Assembly (NCBI GenBank): GCA_020747015.1
Contig: JAGTJM010000001.1
Coordinates: 1,364,001 to 1,428,000, forward strand
Length of the DNA stretch: 64,000 nt
Direction: 5' to 3'
Source of the DNA: Pyrenochaeta sp. MPI-SDFR-AT-0127
Lineage: Eukaryota > Ascomycota > Dothideomycetes > Pleosporales > Cucurbitariaceae
Below the pieces are notes generated by a model. It was given only the letters and a program-made list of their open reading frames with translations, was not told where the DNA came from and made no database searches. The stretch's first letter is position 1, and every line of letters starts with the position of its first letter. The position numbers were made by a program, and so were the translations under genes. Positions 46,296 to 57,120 of the stretch are shown here, in pieces.

Positions 46296-47933
46296 ATGGG
46301 GCATCCCGAACCGATTGCCGCTGTTACGAACGTAACACAAAGCTTTGAGCCAAAAGATGCGCCTTCCCGCCGTTCGAGGAACACAAGGCCATGGGCCACG
46401 CTCCTAGCCATATTCTGCATCTTAGGATCCTCCGTTGGTGCTGCCATTGTTGTCCGCGTTTCAGATGGGAAGCCCACGACCTCCTGGAAGACACGGCCAT
46501 CTGTTGTACTTGCCGTCCTTGCCCCAGTAATGACCCTGTCATTCGCATATCTGCTATCCACTGCCATTTGCCTTGCCTGGTGGAGGGCAGCCGAATCGGG
46601 GACTACTATTGAGCACTTGAATCGTATATGGGATCGCGGCTTCTGGTTACGGAGAAGCACATGGAAATCGTCAGTTTTTGGCACTCGCGGCTTCAAGAGA
46701 CTTGCGCTCGCATCGCTTCTAATTCCGATAGGAAGCTTCCTTTACAACCCGTTATTCCAGCTTTCGACTAGGGCATCACGTACCGGCGCTGAGGCCGATA
46801 CAATTCCCCTGTCTTTAGATATTCTACCGATGATCCCTGATGGTCTTGCAGCAACCACCTTCACCGGAAGAAACGCCAGGTTCGATTTCTCGGCCGCAGC
46901 AGTGCAATGGTATCGGCAGGACAGCATCCACACCAAGGATAGAGAAGGCTACAGGTGTGCAGGAATTTGCAGAGGCGTGATTCATGCACCTGGGATTTCG
47001 GCATCTTGCTCGAACGAAACAAGTGCAGTTGACCTGACTAGCTCGCGGAAAACCGAGCTCTGGTTCTTCGATGTCAGCCTAAATCTCACTCGACATACAG
47101 ACAACTACCTTCAAGTGACACTGCAAAGCCTATACACAACGACTACAACAAAGGACTGTGTCGCTACCCAAGTTACCGAGACCTGCCAGATTCAAATCGC
47201 GCGCTCCGCGTACAACATTGTTATCGAAGACACAAAGGTCACAGTCCTGCCTAGACGACTGTCGGAATGGACATCAGAAAATGTTCTTCGTACGGAACCT
47301 CATGATTCCCCAAGCCTCGCGAGACCTGGACCCCTCTTCGCGTTGCCATATATGGGCACTTATTTCACTTCCTATTCTGGATGGGATGTCAATTCAACAG
47401 CTCTGTCCACATACGGTGTCCTCAGCGAAGTATTATTCAAATATACGGAACAGGGCGGCGAAAACTGCAGATGGGATTACAGATGGACATCACCCACGGA
47501 ATATATTCTCAATGCTATGGGTGAAGTCCTTTTCCGTCTTGCGATGAATGGCAATTCCGTCACGAATCTCACAGTATCAGGCCCACCCGAATCGGTCATT
47601 CCTCAGCGCCAAGCTTTCCAAGCACAACGCACACACCAAGTTATCTTCTACAAGAGTGACTATCAGTGGCTAGGAATCGCTCTTGGAATCGTGTTCCTCA
47701 GCTTGGTCGCGCTATCCACAATATTATTTGGTCAAGGCGTCCCACGCGATGTGTCGTTGAGTCCCGTCGAAACCCTCCAAGTCTTCCCGCCAGGAATGGT
47801 ACAGGCTGTTGATATGCAATCCAACTCAAGTGCTGGTCACCGTGCAGAGGATATCATTGCTCATGTTGGAGATATGAAAGTCAACTTCAAGCCAGATTAT
47901 AGCCTTGTTGCAATCGGAGAGACCGCAGCATAG
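46296..47933 (+). CDS. Fungal polytopic membrane protein with large outside domain, DUF3176-like layout
   Basis: A single exon of 545 aa. Membrane segments lie at about 30-52 (ATLLAIFCILGSSVGAAIVV), 70-95 (VVLAVLAPVMTLSFAYLL) and 125-145 (LALASLLIPIGSFL). A domain of about 290 residues with several cysteines and NxS/T sites (NET, NLT, NST) follows, then one span near 455-477 (LGIALGIVFLSLVALSTIL) and a cytosolic tail. This layout matches the DUF3176 protein at 25115-27138, but the clear DUF3176 signature is weaker (WWRAAESGTTIEHLNRIWDRG occupies the matching place). Such proteins are numerous in filamentous ascomycetes and uncharacterised. Confidence 0.7.
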   Translation: MGHPEPIAAVTNVTQSFEPKDAPSRRSRNTRPWATLLAIFCILGSSVGAAIVVRVSDGKPTTSWKTRPSVVLAVLAPVMTLSFAYLLSTAICLAWWRAAESGTTIEHLNRIWDRGFWLRRSTWKSSVFGTRGFKRLALASLLIPIGSFLYNPLFQLSTRASRTGAEADTIPLSLDILPMIPDGLAATTFTGRNARFDFSAAAVQWYRQDSIHTKDREGYRCAGICRGVIHAPGISASCSNETSAVDLTSSRKTELWFFDVSLNLTRHTDNYLQVTLQSLYTTTTTKDCVATQVTETCQIQIARSAYNIVIEDTKVTVLPRRLSEWTSENVLRTEPHDSPSLARPGPLFALPYMGTYFTSYSGWDVNSTALSTYGVLSEVLFKYTEQGGENCRWDYRWTSPTEYILNAMGEVLFRLAMNGNSVTNLTVSGPPESVIPQRQAFQAQRTHQVIFYKSDYQWLGIALGIVFLSLVALSTILFGQGVPRDVSLSPVETLQVFPPGMVQAVDMQSNSSAGHRAEDIIAHVGDMKVNFKPDYSLVAIGETAA

Positions 47934-48112
47934 CCGCGAAAGTCCTCGACAGCTGTTGCAATGGCTGGAGGAATCTAAAGTTGTTCATATTCTCGTAGCA
48001 TCGCAAATTTGAAGTTCTTGTCAACACAGATCGCAATTGTGGAGATGGTACCAAAAGAACTCATTTGATACAGGGCGCTAAGAAGAGCAATAGTAGTAGT
48101 TCGAAGCGAATC

Positions 48113-49089
48113 CTAGGATTGTGCAATTCTCCGAGTTGTTGAAAGCGTCAGAGCTTCAAGTAATCCTGGATCGCCTATTTTGATCGCCATAGCTCTCGCA
48201 CTCCACCCTTTCGCATCCCTGATATCTGCATCCGCCCCAGACTCCATTAACCAAGCCGTAGCTCCGACTTGATGATACAGTACGCTGAAATGTAGTGGTG
48301 TCTCGTGAGTCCATTCTGGTCTACGATTGTATGTCACGTCGCTTACAATACCATAGTTCCTTTTCAATTTTGTTCTATGGCGTGAAGAGAACATATAGTC
48401 ATTTTTCCAAAGTTGCTCATCGATATCAGCTCCACGCTTGAGAATGAAATTCATCACGGCAATTCTGCCCTTTTTAGCTGCATGATGTATGGCGCCAGAT
48501 TGTTCCAGCTGAGCGCCATAATCGAGGAGAAGCTCGACGACCTCCATAGATGATCTTCGAGCCGCAACGCTGATATAGGCACCGGGGCCGTTATAATGAG
48601 GCTTGTATACTCGATTTGGTTCTGCTCCGTTTTCGAGTAGAAATCGTACGAGTGGTGCGCGGTCGCCACTATACTTGGGAGCATTTCTATTCCCGGCAAC
48701 TGCCTAGCTAAGCGGAGTGCCAGCGTGCCCTAAATCCATATCAATGACATCTAGCTTTACAGCAAACAATTCTTCAAACACAGTGACGTTTCTACTACTT
48801 GTAATAGCAGAGGTGATGCTTTCGCGATGAAAAGGGATCGTATTGAGTCCTGTGGCTGTTTGCAAACTTGAGCAAGTATTTGATCACATCTGGGGAGCTC
48901 GCCCCAGCGAATTTGCTGAACATCAGACACAAATTGAGTTTCGGGATAATCTCCATGCTTAATACAGTCCTCAACTTGGACGGCTTTGATGATGTATACT
49001 GTATCCTGGAGCAATTGTTGTACTGAATCGAGATCGTCAGCAGTGCAAGCATCAAGCAGCTTATCTGCTGTTATGGTTTTATCCGTCAT
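48113..49089 (-). pseudogene. Ankyrin-repeat protein gene broken by a frameshift and a stop
   Basis: Reading on the minus strand from the ATG at 49089, an N-terminal helical part (MTDKTITADKLLDACTADDL) runs to about 48835. The frame then changes at the A run 48830-48833 and continues with VTVFEELFAVKLDV and the ankyrin start GHAGTPLS. An in-frame TAG at 48704-48706 stands where ankyrin repeats have Trp (TPLSWAVAGN is expected). After it the frame is open to the TGA end at 48113 and carries clear repeats: APLVRFLLENGAEPNR, MEVVELLLDYGAQLEQ, GRIAVMNFILKRGADI and TPLHFSVLYHQVGATAWLMESGAD. The TAG fits a C-to-T change in a CpA context on the plus strand, as RIP would make. Two defects suggest decay, though an assembly error could explain the frameshift. 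Confidence 0.75.
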
Positions 49090-50270
49090 ATCGTTCGTGA
49101 ATCGTTTGGTGTAGAAGGGATCCCAGGCTTAGAAAAGAAGGAGCGAGATGAGAAAGTCAAATTTCGAGACCAGTATATGCTACTAGCCAAGGAGGCGTAG
49201 TGCGGAGAAAGTAAGACAATCGCCAAGACTCCAACGAACCTGCAAACATTAATAGGTTCAGCAGAAGGCGGGAAAAGTCAGTGCGGTGGAACTCCTTTGA
49301 TGACGTCTAAGTAACTCGCCACAGGAGTGCTTCGGGGCGGTGGATGCTGAGTCATTGAAAGCGGATAGGAATTCAGCTTACGTCGATTAGATGTGCTGTA
49401 TATTGCATAGACCAGTAACTTCCTACTCTTTGTTCTATCTGACATCTCTCCTAAACTTTTGTCCAATGTACGAGATAAGAGCAACTGCCAAAAGCGTACT
49501 CACATTGCTTAGTGGGTTGTATTCCATAGATTTGGGGCCAGCCTTGTTGTGAGGATGGGACCAATGGTGTTATCGATTGACTAAACTCAACATATCAACA
49601 GAAGCGGTGAAGGAACATACACGCTGCACGTGGCGTAGTAGAACTCATTATGAAGGCTGCTTGGCAGCACTTTTCTGAAGGTGGCGTGGAAACATGTTTC
49701 TGGATGTGGCATAGCAAGGCTCCCGTTGAAGGCGTTGAAGCAAGTAACTCATGTTGAAGGTGGCGTGGCGAGGCATATTTCTGGCTGGCGATATGTATCA
49801 TACGATAGTCACCAATAATACTGATTCATCATATTGTGTCCCCCTGAAGTGGCTGACCGAATGGGATGATTTCCTATCATACCTGATCTAGCCTGAGACA
49901 AGTAATATTCCGAACTTGAGTTTTAGGGACAGATAATATGACAGCCAAAATTGGAGAGTTATTCGCCTGAAAACCGCCCGGGATGAATGATCCTGATTTC
50001 ACCCTTGGCCATTTTTTGGTGAATGCTACCTACAACTAAGCCGGTGTTGGGGGCAGGACTATCTCAAGTCTGAGATATTTTCGAGTCAGCCGTAGCACGT
50101 TAGTGGGATCAAAAACTCCGCAATATCAAATGCATATATTAATATAGAAAAGTCAACCATGATGAGAAACGCAATTTGTGATCCATTAAGATTCTACAGC
50201 TCTCTCAACGTTTAGCAATAAGAGATATATCTTTTCATTTTGATAGTTGAACCACTCACACTCTTGAACT
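49090..50270. other. AT-rich spacer with a short direct repeat
   Basis: About 1.2 kb without a supported gene. It contains the 35-nt direct repeats listed at 49676-49789. Confidence 0.4.
49676..49789 (+). repeat. Pair of imperfect 35-nt direct repeats
   Basis: Copies at about 49676-49710 and 49755-49789 both start TGAAGGTGGCGTGG exactly, then diverge and re-match around TTTCTGG. A looser TGAAGG copy lies upstream at 49651 and another between the two. They are probably remnants of a degenerate tandem array. Confidence 0.6.
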
Positions 50271-51375
50271 ATGTATTTGTTCAACTGCTGGTCAGGATTC
50301 TTGATGACGATTTATTTATTCAGAGGGATTCTGTCAAGCCCAGCACCAACTCGCGAAGCCAGTCTCCATAAGCGGGTTGAGCGTGTGCCAGGTATCCAAC
50401 CCCACCTTTTACCATCCTAAATCTTTGTCTCTATCTGTCAGATCTATTCAACAATGTGTTCACTTCTCAGATGATGCGGCGGATTGGAACAAAGTCTATG
50501 ATTGAATAATAGAAGAAGAAGAAGTCGAAGATGACCACCTAGTATTCTATAGTGGAAGGAACCAGGCTGATACCTTATCGTTCTGTGAGAACGATACTGC
50601 ATACGCTTACTTCTGGGATATATTCGACCGGGATTTCCAATGTGGTGCTGGAGAAGTGGACATGGAAGGTGCGGCCGTTATTGCAGTTTGCTCAAAAGCC
50701 ATGGCAACCTATGCGGCAGGGGAAACACGAACTTGCGGGGATGATGCTGGTTAGTCTCCAACTCCATTCCAGTTGCATCATTATGGATCCTTCCTTCAGC
50801 TGTGCACTAATACTAATACATAAAGCCAAGGGGAAGAGTGGCGTATGGAAGAGAAAAATCCAATCCTATTGAAGGACAAAGCCGTCACAAATATTTGGAG
50901 TATGAGAGACAGTATGACTGATCCAGATGATCACCCAGATAGAGATTTGAAATCCAGTGGCTCAGAGTCGACACCAGGACAAGGAGTTCCCAAAATAGGC
51001 GAGACTTTGCAAATATTTGGGAGCAATTTTGCAGACTAAATATCAGAAATATCGTATTACTGGGAGTTCTTTGTAGGCGACGCAGGAATAGGCTTCGATC
51101 CATGCGCTTCAAAGCTGATTCATCAGACTTTCAGTTTCCCAGCTCCTGACAGCGATCAGCCTCCTACTACTATAGATGGGGAGTGGCCTCTTAAGATTGA
51201 CAGTACCGATTGTACATCTCAAGAAATAGGGAGGCAAGGAATGTCTGGAGACATTGCTTGGTTGCATTGCCGCGACAAGGGGGCGAAAATGTGTGTTCTT
51301 GATGGAAGACAACTCGATAGGTGTGGGCTGGGAAGCACCGCAACTATACACAACGCAGATGTCCACTATGATTAG
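50271..51375 (+). pseudogene. Decayed three-exon gene for a secreted protein
   Basis: Three exons can be chained in one frame: 50271-50391, 50471-50749 and 50831-51375. The introns are 79 and 81 nt (GTATCC...TTCTCAG; GTTAGT with a TACTAATAC branch...CCAAG), giving 315 codons. The ATG at 50271 begins a hydrophobic leader followed by a dibasic HKRVERVP stretch suggesting a kexin-cleaved propeptide. Later parts carry regularly placed cysteines (SFCEND, QCGAGE, AVCSK, RTCGDD, FDPC, TDC, LHC, MC, DRC) and the stretch IDGEWPLKID. Two stops interrupt it: TGA at 50503-50505 and TAA at 51037-51039. The TAA would be CAA before a C-to-T change in a CpA context. The family is not recognised. Conserved splicing and an open frame around isolated stops point to a recently lost gene. 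Confidence 0.55.
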
Positions 51376-52624
51376 TAATTGTACGGCTGATAACATGTGC
51401 AGCAATATATAATAGTGTCCAGCTAGAAGTAATGCCCTATCGTTAGCTTTTGAGAAATACCTTTTTGGACTCCCGAGGTTTGTGAAATTTAATTTCTCTG
51501 CAAACGAGATGTTTGCCACGATATATGTAATCAATCATGGTGTGTGCTTTTATTTGTCAACTACTTGTTCACTACTACTCGATGGTCAGTTACCTTTTTC
51601 TTCAGGATACGGTACTGCGTGTTAATAAAGCTGATGTGAATTTTCTTGAGTCAGTCCGAATGGGAAGGAGAGTTTATAGGCGGGGACTTTTAAAGGCAGG
51701 TCATCCAATACATAATAAGTTTGATACACCAATAAGACAATATGTAGGCCAATAGACTCATAAAGACGCTTCTGCCAGTGTGGAAGCAAAACAGAAGGTG
51801 AACTTCGAAACTAGTTTAAAAGAAAGTTTTTAATCAATTCCTAGCTAACATCCAGTGAGATTTCTCAGCATTTCAGATGATTCGGATCCAGTTGAACAAA
51901 ATTTTTGGATCATCTGCTCTATGAGAAAGGTGGGCGAGAGTGGCCAGTCTTGTCCAGCAGCTATTAGAGCAAAGAATTCAACTCCGAGGTAGGGTAAGTG
52001 CTCTGGGGAAATCAAATGAATCATTGCTATCTATAGTGTTAAGTAATCTTCAAATTTGAGCATTGTATAGCAGGCTTCATGAAAAGAGTTGCAAGTGATT
52101 TTAGAGCGAGTTAACGTCGAGCCACTTTTGACTACATTGGTTTCAGAAGCATAGCATGGATGCTAAGTGCGTTAGTGTCCCATGTACCAGTTGTTTTTGT
52201 TTCGACAACAGCAGCCTCACCGCGTGGTAGGTGCCTCGGTATTCGCTAGTCTAGAAGGGACACAGTTTCGCAAAGCGGTAGGAGACTCCGAAGATGAGCT
52301 CCGCTTCGCCTAACACACCTCGTTCTGCGGGGTAGGAGGGCTTCGGAATCCTCTTCCCGGAGTACTTGTTCAATCTTTGTAGTATTATTCTACCGAATAA
52401 TGAACATTATCAACGCCTTAAAGCGCTAGGCATGAGCCTCGAAGTGCTAGGCATGATATTATGGTTATAATTGACTGCTCCGACGGAACTATTTTGTCGT
52501 ACTTCCACTGTCGTCACACTACACATAATCCATTAATACGACCATTTTCAATCCTCAGAAGAGGCTGTAGTAAACACCGCCATTCATACAGCTAAGTTCA
52601 CCACGATTTTCGCCAAAGAAATCA
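51376..52624. other. AT-rich spacer with a GC-rich patch and a 21-nt tandem repeat
   Basis: About 1.25 kb with no supported gene. A GC-richer patch at about 52190-52345 contains CCGCTTCGCCTAACACACC, which resembles the end of the possible transposon relic at 5936-5985. The 21-nt tandem repeat follows at 52415. The last part should be the ALDH promoter. Confidence 0.4.
52415..52456 (+). repeat. Two tandem 21-nt units
   Basis: Units 52415-52435 and 52436-52456 share GCCT, then AAG or GAAG, and end GCTAGGCATGA. They differ at three positions by eye. Directly visible; no function claimed. Confidence 0.85.
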
Positions 52625-54173
52625 ATGATGCCTCGGACTGTCCTGTTGAAAGCACCCAACGGCCGCGAATGGGAACAACCAACAGGTCTCTTTATCAATA
52701 ACGAGTTCGTGGATTCACTCCAACCTTCCAACAACATCTCAACAGTAGATCCTGCAACAGAGAAAGAGATTACTGTGGTGCAAGCTGCCGCAGCAGAAGA
52801 TGTAGATCGTGCGGTTGATGCGGCAAAGAAGGCTTTGAAAAGTCCAACTTGGAACCACCTTTGTGTCACAGAACGTGGGAGGATTATCTTCAAGCTTGCG
52901 GACTTGATTGAGGAAAATAAAGAGCTTCTAGCAACCATAGATGCATGGGATAATGGTGAGGTCACTTGAGTTATCAGTAGGCTACAGCCGCTGAAGACCA
53001 TCAGGCAAACCATACAGTGTCGCCCTTAAAGAAGATCTGCCAGAAGCATTTTCGACAATTCGATATTACGCCGGCTGGGCCGACAAGATTTATGGTCAAA
53101 CTATTGGCACAACGCCACAGAAATTTGCTTACACCTTACGCCAACCCATCGGCGTGGTTGCGCAAATCATCCCTTGGAACTACCCTCTTTCGATGGCTTG
53201 CTGGAAGCTTGGGCCTGCTCTGGCATGCGGAAATACAGTTGTCCTGAAGGCTGCTGAACAAACGCCCCTGTCCATTCTTATACTGGCCAAACTTATTAAG
53301 GAAGCTGGATTTCCACCAGGTGTTGTGAATATCCTGAATGGGTTTGGACGAGAGGCAGGCTCTGCATTGGTGCAGCATCCGCTAGTGGACAAGGTCGCCT
53401 TCACAGGTTCAACGTCAACCGCTACTCAGATCATGAGAATGGCGGCCAGAGGGTTGAAAAATATCACTCTTGAGACTGGTGGTAAATCCCCGCTGATGGT
53501 ATTTGACGATGCCGAAATGGAGCAGGCAGTACGGTGGTCTCACTTTGGTATCATGTCAAACCAAGGCCAGATTTGTACAGCTACATCTCGCATTCTTGTC
53601 CAAGAGTCTGTGTTCAAGGAATTTGTTACACAGTTCCGTCAACAAATCAAGACAGTGTCCGTCATTGGTGACCAATGGAGCAGAAATACCTTCCAAGGCC
53701 CCCAGGTTACCAAGCAGCAGTATGAAAGAGTATTATCCTATGTCGAAATCGGAGAATCTGAGGGAGCCGAGCTGATCGAGGGCGGGGAGGCCTTTGATGG
53801 CGACGGATTTTACATCAAACCAACAGTATTCACCAACGTCTCACCCAATATGCGAATCTACAGAGAAGAAGTGTTCGGCCCATTCGTGGTCATCGTTGCA
53901 TTTTCAAGTGAGGAAGAGGGAATAGCGATGGCTAACGACTCAATCTACGGACTAGGTGCTGCAGTGTTCACCAAGGACTTGGAGAGAGCTCATCGGGTAG
54001 CTGCAGACATCGAATCTGGGATGGTCTGGGTGAACAGTAGTCAAGACTGCGATTACAGGATACCATTTGGTGGCGTCAAACACTCGGGTATTGGGAGAGA
54101 ACTTGGCGAGGCTGGACTGGAAGCTTACTCGCAGGTCAAAGCCGTGCACATCAATCTGGGCAATAAGCTGTAG
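52625..54173 (+). CDS. NAD(P)-dependent aldehyde dehydrogenase
   Basis: Two exons, 52625-52955 and 53005-54173, with a 49-nt intron (GTGAGG donor, CATCAG acceptor) that splits DN-GKPYSVAL, encode 499 aa, the usual ALDH length. Catalytic residues are all present: N169 in PWNYP, E267 in LETGG and nucleophile C301 in GQICTATS. The adenine-nucleotide-binding FTGSTSTA and the C-terminal PFGGVKHSGIGRELG are typical of the class 1/2-like group. Two ATGs stand next to each other at 52625 and 52628; either may be the start. No targeting peptide, so probably cytosolic. It oxidises an aldehyde to the acid; the substrate is not readable from sequence. Confidence 0.95.
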
Positions 54174-55752
54174 TACTCCATCTTTACATCATATAGATGA
54201 CATAGTGCACCTTTTGTGACATAAACACACATGCAATATTCTAATCCAGGGGCGAAATAGAGTGCGGCCTATATTTCCCGCTCCAGTCAGCTGCGATTTA
54301 CCCTTCTTTTTTATTATCATTGCCGAAGTCAACAACTTTGATAAGTAATCTATCATATCTGTTTACGCAATGCAAATAGCGTCGTCAATCCTCCTGAACT
54401 CCTACCTCCTAATTCTATGCTTGTTGTCGCTGCGTATAGTCTGAGTTTTCAGGAATTTTACTAATAATAAAGACCTTCCTCCACAACTCCTGCCCGCTCT
54501 CGAGCTTCCTCCAACTCGAATGAGAACTCCGGAATAAAGTTTATCGCGCTTATAGAGGATTTTCTGCGCAAATAGTCAAGGCATAGAATGTGAGCGTGTT
54601 TCAACTATTGCAAGCAATAATTTGTCGTCAAGCTCGAATACTCTATCTGTTTCATTGTGGTGTTACGAGTCAATTTTCGAATTACTAAACGGCTATGTCT
54701 GCAGGAGATACCAACATAGTTGGCGACAAAGTGAAGCAAATCGCTGAAATCTACTATGAAACAAGATAATAACCCATGATATATTGTTTTTCTCTTTCAC
54801 AATGACCCGCAATGGCTTTCAAATTGAAGGTTCGTACTAGACTAGAGCTCACATGAGTGCAGCGCCTAAGTGAGCAGCGTAAGGCACCAGATCGACACAT
54901 TCCTTTGTTGGTAATCTAAAGACATAATTCCACAATTTTCTGCATACTTTGAGCAGAACTCAGTGATTAATTTCCATTCTCCGAGTTTCATAGCTGTCAA
55001 TCTCCTACTCGTACCTCATTGAACGAGCTTATAGACTCCCGCATCGAGGACATGTTGAGTAGGGGCTCAAAGTCTTCCATTGTGCACGACGCATCTGTCA
55101 TCTGTATAAAGTGTGATAGGCGCGAAGATAATTCTTTTCGGCCGTTGAGCTGCAGGTCTTGAATATGAATAAGTTCGGATCCCGGGAGACTATGGAGACA
55201 GCATCACAGAAAAGTATCGCTGGCTTGATCAAATATTTGCCTTTACTCTGGCACATCCTGCAAGATTCAACACTGTTGTGACGAATTTGCTGTTCTGTAA
55301 GGAGAGACTTTCCTAGAAAGGTTAGTTCAGATTCATTAGTGACTCTGTTACCAACCTTCTTCTTCGACGATCCTTAGCCTTTGCCACAAGGTCAGCTGAA
55401 AGCATCCGCATTCAGCATTCCACTCCATTAGCAATTGCAGTCTTCTTTCCCGAGGCTTCGATGCTGTTCAATGTCTTCGTTTGGGGCGGAGAGGGGTGTG
55501 TCCAGCTGATCATCGACTTGTTAGCCGATCCTTAGATTTGGATATGGATGATTATGCCTATTGGCCCTGGATAAGAAAAATAAGGGCATAAATACTACAT
55601 GTTTGAATATTGACACCTTTGGCTTGCACGCTCTAGCTTGTACTCTTTCTTCGAGGTATGACTGCAATTTGCCCATGGCCTTTGCTGCGGTACAGGTCAA
55701 CTGATGAATGTGATCTAGTGGCCAACACGACACTCAGTTGAGAAATTTATCG
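54174..55752. other. Spacer with possible decayed coding traces on the minus strand
   Basis: Between about 54900 and 55735 the minus strand holds several open stretches of 40-70 codons in changing frames, for example one starting at 55733 with a helical, charged run. I cannot chain them with credible splice sites or name a family. This may be a decayed gene. The remainder is AT-rich and silent. Confidence 0.35.
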
Positions 55753-57048
55753 ATGGCAAACAGACCGGTCAATCTCGACACTGTTGTATTCTCCATTCAC
55801 GACCTTGAAAGGGAAGCATCAAGATGTCTTCCGCAAAAATACCGTGAGTATTTTAATGGCGGCGCTATGGACATGATCACGTACGTGCTCGAACACTCTC
55901 AAGCTTCCTCATAGGATCTGATACTCACTATACAGACTACAAGACAATGTCTCCGCATACGATCGTTACAAGATCCGTCCACGCGTTCTCCGAAACGTCT
56001 CCAATGTAGACACAAGCGCAGAGCTCCTTGGCACCAAAGTAACTTTCCCATGCGGCCTTAGTCCATCTGCAATGCATTGTTTAGCGCATCCGGATGGCGA
56101 ACTTGCTACTTCCAGAGCAGCTGCGCAGAAGAATGTCCCAATGGTTCTATCTTCGTACTCTAATACCTCGCTAGAAGATGTCATAGCTCAAGGGTCCAAC
56201 AACCCTTATATGATGCAGATGTGTATTGTACGAGATCGAAATATCACATTGCAGCTATTGGAAAGAGCGGAAAGTAAGTAGGAACAAAGGTTTATAACAA
56301 ATATGTTTGTTCCGAGCGCGCACGCGGCTGACGTGCTTCTAGAAATGGGATATAAAGCACTTTTCCTTTCAGTTGATGTACCTGTACTCGGTCGCCGACT
56401 CGGAGAAATGCGTTCAAGTTTTATTTTACCGAAGAACCTTTCATTTCCAAACATCCTGTCAAGCGGTGCAGGAGATTTTGGTGATGAAGAAACGAAGGTG
56501 AACGGACCAACTGCTTTCGACGACACTTTAGAGTGGGAAGAAATCATCCCTTGGTTACGAAAGCACACAAAGATGCAAATATGGCTAAAGGGAGTTCTGT
56601 CTCCTGAGGACGTTGAGGAAGCAGTAACAGCGGGTGTAGATGGGGTGGTGATATCGAATCATGGAGGGCGACAACTAGATGGCGTGCCAGCAACGCTGGA
56701 TGCACTCCGCCAATGTGCGCCAATTGCTCGGGGCCGAATACAGATTGCTGTTGATGGCGGAATACGAAGGGGTTCAGACATATTCAAAGCCTTAGCGCTT
56801 GGTGCCCAATTTTGCTTCATAGGGAGAATCGCTATCTGGGGACTAGCTGTGAGTAGAGTATTCTTACAAGCTGTTTCTTACTAACTATGTCTCAGTATAA
56901 AGGCCAAGAGGGCGTGGAGTTGGGTATCCAGATGTTATATGAAGAGTTTCGATCAACAATGGCGCTAGCTGGGTGTCGATCAGTGAAGGAGATTACTGCG
57001 AATCATCTGAGCGTATTAGATGCCAACGGTATACTGGCAAAACTTTGA
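55753..57048 (+). CDS. FMN-dependent alpha-hydroxy acid oxidase/dehydrogenase
   Basis: Four exons, 55753-55880, 55936-56273, 56343-56848 and 56896-57048, with introns of 55, 69 and 47 nt (donors GTACGT, GTAAGT, GTGAGT; the second has a GCTGAC and the third a CTAAC branch), encode 374 aa, the usual size for short glycolate/lactate oxidase relatives without a cytochrome domain. Markers in order: NGGAMD near the N-terminus, FPCGLSPSAMHCLAHPDGE, SSYSN, SVDVPVLGRR, WLKGV with the FMN-contact Lys, catalytic H262 in SNHGGRQLDG, VDGGIRRGSDIFKALALGA and IGR. It oxidises a 2-hydroxy acid to the 2-oxo acid. No peroxisomal C-terminal signal (ends LAKL), though SKL-like readings cannot be fully excluded. 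It converges with the Zn2Cys6 gene 72 bases away. Confidence 0.9.
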
Positions 57049-57120
57049 ATTCAGGCAAAATATTTAAGAGGAGATGAGGGCTAGACATCTAACGATATTT
57101 TCTATACTCTTCGGTCTTAA

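Noticed and set aside
48835..49055. Extra frameshift inside the ankyrin N-terminus
   Set aside because: A second frame looked ankyrin-like (DVIKYLLKF), but one shift at 48830-48833 joins the two long frames without it.
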